Positions 60,704 through 64,000 of a DNA stretch of 64,000 nt are shown here, in pieces; position 1 is the first letter of the stretch; each line of letters begins with the position of its first letter. A program made the translations under genes and the position numbers. The stretch is from NCBI RefSeq assembly GCF_000170795.1, contig NZ_ABCM01000007.1:1-64000 (forward strand). The letters are read 5' to 3'. This DNA comes from Pedobacter sp. BAL39. Its GTDB lineage: Bacteria; Bacteroidota; Bacteroidia; Sphingobacteriales; Sphingobacteriaceae. Under the pieces are notes generated by a model. It saw only the letters and a list, made by a program, of their open reading frames with translations, made no database searches and was not told the origin of the DNA.

Positions 60704-60920
60704 TCAGATTATCGGCGCATTTTTCCTGTTGCTCATCAGGTTATATCAGTACCTGATTTCACCAATGCTTGGTGCAAACTGCCGTTTTACGCCCACCTGC
60801 TCACAGTATGGAATGGAAGCTATAAAAAAGCATGGTCCATTTAAGGGAGGATGGTTAACTTTGAAGCGGATCGGCAAGTGTCACCCATGGGGAGCGCACG
60901 GTCACGATCCGGTACCTTGA
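60690..60920 (+). CDS. yidD: Membrane protein insertion efficiency factor YidD
   Basis: This 76-residue protein has the YidD hallmarks: a short N-terminal helix ([22 protein letters not shown]), [46 protein letters not shown], with three conserved cysteines. It helps YidC/Sec insertion of inner-membrane proteins. It overlaps rnpA by 14 bases. The usual next gene, yidC, is not here; tsaB follows instead. Confidence 0.97.
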   Translation: MKIINQIIGAFFLLLIRLYQYLISPMLGANCRFTPTCSQYGMEAIKKHGPFKGGWLTLKRIGKCHPWGAHGHDPVP

Positions 60921-60943
60921 TTCCTGTTTAAATATTTCATTTC

Positions 60944-61627
60944 ATGAGCATTATTCTTCAAATAGAAACTTCTACACAAGTTTGTTCCGCTGCCATCTCC
61001 CGTGATGGGCATACCATTGTCCTGAAAGAAGAAATGGCCAGTAACATCCATGCAGGGAGTCTGACCTTATTTATTCAGGATGTAATGAAAACTGCTGGGA
61101 TCGGCTTCGATGCGCTGGATGCGGTCGCGGTAAGTAAAGGACCAGGTTCTTATACCGGATTGCGTATTGGTGTTTCCACCGCAAAGGGCCTTTGTTACGC
61201 ATTGGAAACCCCTTTAATTGCTGTTGATACCCTGCAAATGATGGCCGCAGGATTTTTAAGTCAGCATCCTCATTTTGAGGGCTTAATCTGTCCGATGATT
61301 GACGCGCGCAGGATGGAAGTTTTTACAGCTGTTTTTGATCCGGAACTGTTGATGGTGCGCCCGGTGGAGGCCAGGATCATTACTGAAGAAAGTTATACTG
61401 ATCTTCTTAAGATGCATACCATCAGTTTCATGGGTGACGGTGCTGCGAAATGTGCGGATTTGCTGAAACATGAAAATGCGACTTTCGAGGCGACGAATTT
61501 TAATTCTGCAGCTCATATGAGCCGTCTTGCTGCAGATTCATTCTTGCAGGCTGATTTCGTGGATGTTGCTTACTTTGAACCGTTTTACCTGAAGGACTTT
61601 GTACTGACGACACCTAAAAAGAAATAA
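60944..61627 (+). CDS. tsaB: tRNA threonylcarbamoyladenosine biosynthesis protein TsaB
   Basis: This 227-residue protein matches TsaB: ILQIETSTQVCSAAISRDG, a DAVAVSKGPGSYTGLRIGVSTAKGLCYALETPLIAVDTLQMMA segment and ICPMIDARRMEVFTAVFD. It belongs to the ASKHA fold and partners TsaD and TsaE in making t6A at position 37 of ANN-decoding tRNAs. It is 23 bases after yidD on the same strand. It faces the next gene with a gap of only three bases. Confidence 0.95.
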   Translation: MSIILQIETSTQVCSAAISRDGHTIVLKEEMASNIHAGSLTLFIQDVMKTAGIGFDALDAVAVSKGPGSYTGLRIGVSTAKGLCYALETPLIAVDTLQMMAAGFLSQHPHFEGLICPMIDARRMEVFTAVFDPELLMVRPVEARIITEESYTDLLKMHTISFMGDGAAKCADLLKHENATFEATNFNSAAHMSRLAADSFLQADFVDVAYFEPFYLKDFVLTTPKKK

Positions 61628-61630
61628 TCT

Positions 61631-63058
61631 TTACCTCTTTTTTGAAAATACACTGAAGATGCGTCTGAAAAATCCTGGTCTCTCAGGTTCCAGTCCCGGC
61701 ATATAACTGCTGTTCTGGGGATGTTCTACCGTATTTCCAAACTTGATCCCCACACCTAGATAAACAGAGGCGCCGTTATACCCTTTCCCTATGGTTGCAT
61801 CATTCTTCAGGAAACCATTGAGCTGACTGCTGGTTTTAAACAGGTCATCAGAACCGAGGAAAACTTCGAAATTTGGCGTCTGGTACATGCCTTGCGTGCC
61901 GATCATGAAAAAGTTGTTCAGGTTGTAGGTGGGGGTAGCGCTTAGAGAGAAACCTTCATAACGGAACTTGTTGACAAAAGCGATGTCGCCTCCTCTGTAG
62001 AAGAGGTTTTTCGATACGATTAATGAGGGGCTATAGAAACCGAAGGTCCTGGAGGCCATGACGTCAATTTTAGCGTTGGTAGGGGAGAAGAAACCCTTAT
62101 TAATGGCATCATCTGTAGCCAGGTCTGTAATCCGGTCTTCCACGACAGATGATGGCGTACCTGCAAGGTCGTTAATGGTGACGGTGCCGCCGAAATTATT
62201 GATGTAAGAAGATTTTGACCAGCGAATGAAACCGAGGTCTTTGATGTTGGCCATCAAAAACAGACCGCTTTTCGAGGTATAAGAGGTACCAAAGCCAAAG
62301 GAAAGACCCGGGTTTTTGAAAGTGGGCATAAAGGTTTTTGTAGACAGCTCATCAGTATTTAAAAAAGAACCTTTATAGACGCCGGATAACCGCGCATTGA
62401 GCTGGTTAAGCTGGCTGCTGACTTGCAGGTAGGAGTCTGTGATTTTTAGCCGGTTATAGGAAGTTCCGCTCAGCAGGCTGATCTTGGCGCCAAAGGACAG
62501 TCTCTTGTTGTAGTTTTCCCTGTAGGTCATACTGAACTGATGATAGGACTGCGCATATCCCTTAGTGTTAAAAGCGTCGTCATATTCGCTGCCATCAGCA
62601 AGAAAACGGGTATAGCTATCCAGAATTGCCAGGGTTTCATTGGTGTATTTTACATTTCCATCAGTACGCAGCTGCCAGGCGAAGCCGAGTTCCTGCTGAT
62701 GTTTATAGGATTGGAAGATCTTTAAAGTGAGGAGGTAAACATTGCTGTTTTGGTATAAAGTGTTGATCTGGCCAGTTCCCAGGGGGAGGTTGGAGGTGTT
62801 GTAAACGTCTTCGTTGATGACCCTTCTGATGAACTCGGGGTTCCCTTCATTGGCCCCATTGATCCCAAAGTAGGGCAGAAAGAAGTTCGAAGCAAACTTT
62901 CTTGACGAGTCTAATGTAAACGATTTCTGCGCGGGATTTTCAAAACTATCGAAGAGTGTTTTCGTATTGAACATTCCGAATTGCTGGGCCTGAAGTTGCT
63001 GAACAGATAGCGCCAGGAAGCAGAGGAGCAACGCTTTCTTTACCATGTTTAAACTCAT
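61631..63058 (-). CDS. Outer-membrane beta-barrel-like protein (DUF5723-type)
   Basis: This 475-residue protein has a signal peptide (about 1-24) and an array of amphipathic beta-strands (for example LSFGAKISLLSGTSY, PGLSFGFGTSYTSKSGLFLMANIKDLGFIRWSKSS, ASVYLGVGIKFGN). There is FGMFNTKTLFDSFENPAQKS near the start, a pattern I associate with the DUF5723 family of Bacteroidota. It is probably an outer-membrane barrel. It is transcribed just after the partial gene to its right, with 27 bases between. The function is unknown, and the C-terminus is rather proline/arginine-rich and less barrel-like. Confidence 0.7.
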   Translation of the reverse strand: MSLNMVKKALLLCFLALSVQQLQAQQFGMFNTKTLFDSFENPAQKSFTLDSSRKFASNFFLPYFGINGANEGNPEFIRRVINEDVYNTSNLPLGTGQINTLYQNSNVYLLTLKIFQSYKHQQELGFAWQLRTDGNVKYTNETLAILDSYTRFLADGSEYDDAFNTKGYAQSYHQFSMTYRENYNKRLSFGAKISLLSGTSYNRLKITDSYLQVSSQLNQLNARLSGVYKGSFLNTDELSTKTFMPTFKNPGLSFGFGTSYTSKSGLFLMANIKDLGFIRWSKSSYINNFGGTVTINDLAGTPSSVVEDRITDLATDDAINKGFFSPTNAKIDVMASRTFGFYSPSLIVSKNLFYRGGDIAFVNKFRYEGFSLSATPTYNLNNFFMIGTQGMYQTPNFEVFLGSDDLFKTSSQLNGFLKNDATIGKGYNGASVYLGVGIKFGNTVEHPQNSSYMPGLEPERPGFFRRIFSVFSKKR

Positions 63059-63085
63059 TAATGTGGGATGAGGGTTTCTTATAAA

Positions 63086-64000
63086 TTACTGTAATAATAA
63101 CGAATCTTTTTCTAATGTAGATTGCTTATTAAATAACATATTGGTCTGAAATTTACCCTGGTCGCCGCTTAGCTGGTAACTGAAAGCATCGAATTTACCA
63201 GCGCTGAAAGGGGCTTGGTAATCCTGGCTGATGTTTCTTTTGAATAAGGGCAGGGACTGTTGCTGGTCGACGTAAAAGCTGATGTTAAACCGGTCCGGAA
63301 GCTGGTTCAGCGCACTGGAATAGCTCAGGCTACTGGTGAGCAGCAGGTTGTCATTGTACCGCCTAAGAAAAATTTCCATGGTAGCTGCACTATTTGCAAA
63401 GACCATCACATTGTCTTTTATGGTATAATATGGCGTTCTGAATTGTGCCAGGGGAAGACCGAAATACGCATAAAGCAAATCCGGTGTCTTTAAATGTTTA
63501 ATGTCTTCATTGTAATCGTCAGTCAGGTCGATCAGCAGCTGGTTGAGCTTGTCGCCATTGCTGAGGCTGATGGCACCGAGCTGCTCCGAAGTGCTGAGTT
63601 GGAAAACGGCAAACTGGTCTTTGAAATATCTTGGGAAAAGCAGCTCCGGGTCCAGATGATACTGGGAGGAGATGTTTTGCAGGATGCTGCTTACTTTTTT
63701 TTGATCCTTGCCCTGTTCAAACCACTTGGTGAGTTTCTGACGGAATGCCGGATAATTGTCTATGGCAAAGATGCTGTAGTTGGCCGTCAGGTCTGGGAAG
63801 ATGCTGTTGATGCTGACTTTTACTGATTTCATTTCAGCATATAACTGATAGTAGCTGTGCTGGTCGTTGATGGCCGTTGTGCCGGTAAACAGTAATTTGT
63901 CGTTGCTGTAATTGTAGGTAAATGCTGCGTAAGTTTTCTGATGATCCAATACGCTTAGGGGACCGCTGAGTTTCCCCTTTATCATCGGTTTGAGGATACC
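63086..64000 (-). CDS. Hypothetical protein, N-terminal part beyond the window (partial)
   Basis: The frame is open to the window edge on the minus strand, and the codons before the first ATG at 63985 (GILKP) contain no stop, so the true start lies outside. The visible ~304 residues include long alternating beta and helix segments (DKLLFTGTTAINDQHSYYQLYAEM, ILQNISSQYHLDPELLFPRYFKDQFAVFQLSTSEQLGAISLSNGDKLNQLLIDLTDD, LNQLPDRFNISFYVDQQQ). I do not recognise a family for it. It is upstream of the DUF5723-like gene in the same direction and may be co-transcribed. Confidence 0.7.
   Translation of the reverse strand, partial: GILKPMIKGKLSGPLSVLDHQKTYAAFTYNYSNDKLLFTGTTAINDQHSYYQLYAEMKSVKVSINSIFPDLTANYSIFAIDNYPAFRQKLTKWFEQGKDQKKVSSILQNISSQYHLDPELLFPRYFKDQFAVFQLSTSEQLGAISLSNGDKLNQLLIDLTDDYNEDIKHLKTPDLLYAYFGLPLAQFRTPYYTIKDNVMVFANSAATMEIFLRRYNDNLLLTSSLSYSSALNQLPDRFNISFYVDQQQSLPLFKRNISQDYQAPFSAGKFDAFSYQLSGDQGKFQTNMLFNKQSTLEKDSLLLQ

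Noticed and set aside
60013..61627. A replication origin next to rpmH-rnpA, as in some bacteria
   Set aside because: No dnaA gene and no cluster of DnaA boxes (TTATCCACA type) was seen near 59976-60085; the rpmH position alone is not evidence.
1..64000. CRISPR arrays, insertion sequences, integrases and attachment sites
   Set aside because: No regularly spaced repeats, no transposase or integrase motifs and no terminal inverted repeats were seen; the eroded redoxin genes show no nearby mobile element.

Overview
The window looks like chromosome of a member of the Bacteroidota, most likely Pedobacter or a close relative in the Sphingobacteriaceae. The grounds are SusC/SusD-type and other TonB-dependent outer-membrane genes, a type IX secretion (type B) substrate beside a PorP/SprF gene, Bacteroidota-type promoters (TTTG, about 20 bp, TAnnTTTG), DUF4369/TlpA redoxins, M949_RS01915- and Rv1355c-family proteins, FabV and an rpmH-rnpA-yidD block. 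No rRNA, tRNA, CRISPR array, transposase or phage gene was seen.

Layout. 1-9262 (+): the end of a SusC receptor, a SusD lipoprotein, then a tight run of secreted thioredoxin-fold proteins, a DsbD-N-like protein and a tandem trypsin-like protease. Two or three of the redoxin genes are eroded (an in-frame TGA, an internal deletion, a missing thioredoxin domain). 9350-11198: two DNA base-repair genes. 11305-15277: a large multi-PAS histidine kinase and a facing response regulator. 15560-16558: aldose 1-epimerase. 16675-22030: a Sel1-repeat giant, an Hsp90-like ATPase and a Cys-containing helical protein in one operon. 22387-24891: two facing L,D-transpeptidases. 25086-29555: small envelope proteins, YceI, another TlpA and ornithine aminotransferase. 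29691-30639: an anti-sigma/sigma pair. 30874-31881: a flavin monooxygenase-like enzyme. 31957-37851: a beta-propeller phytase with its TonB receptor, plus a TPR/HTH regulator. 37972-40020: a radical-SAM/DUF4130 DNA-repair pair. 40283-41473: FabV.

41521-49365 is the most unusual part. A five-gene minus-strand operon encodes an E1-like (ThiF)/nitroreductase fusion, a GNAT-fold acyltransferase, a 7TMR-DISM sensor kinase, a receiver-kinase hybrid and a lone receiver. Two tandem receivers, closely related to the hybrid's receiver, are transcribed divergently from it. The layout resembles a synthesize-and-sense signalling module, but that is inference.

49377-53978: a 1193-residue IgGFc-binding/PKD surface protein with a type IX sorting domain, and PorP/SprF. 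53994-56180: RpoN (sigma-54) and MscL. 56354-59975: a ChaN-like protein, then a LiaF-like membrane protein with a LytS/LytTR two-component pair. 60086-61627: rpmH, rnpA, yidD, tsaB. 61631-64000 (-): an outer-membrane barrel-like protein and a protein cut by the window edge.

Many genes touch or overlap by 1-17 bases, which marks out the operons. Several operons end in strong, nearly or fully palindromic hairpins that also serve the facing gene.
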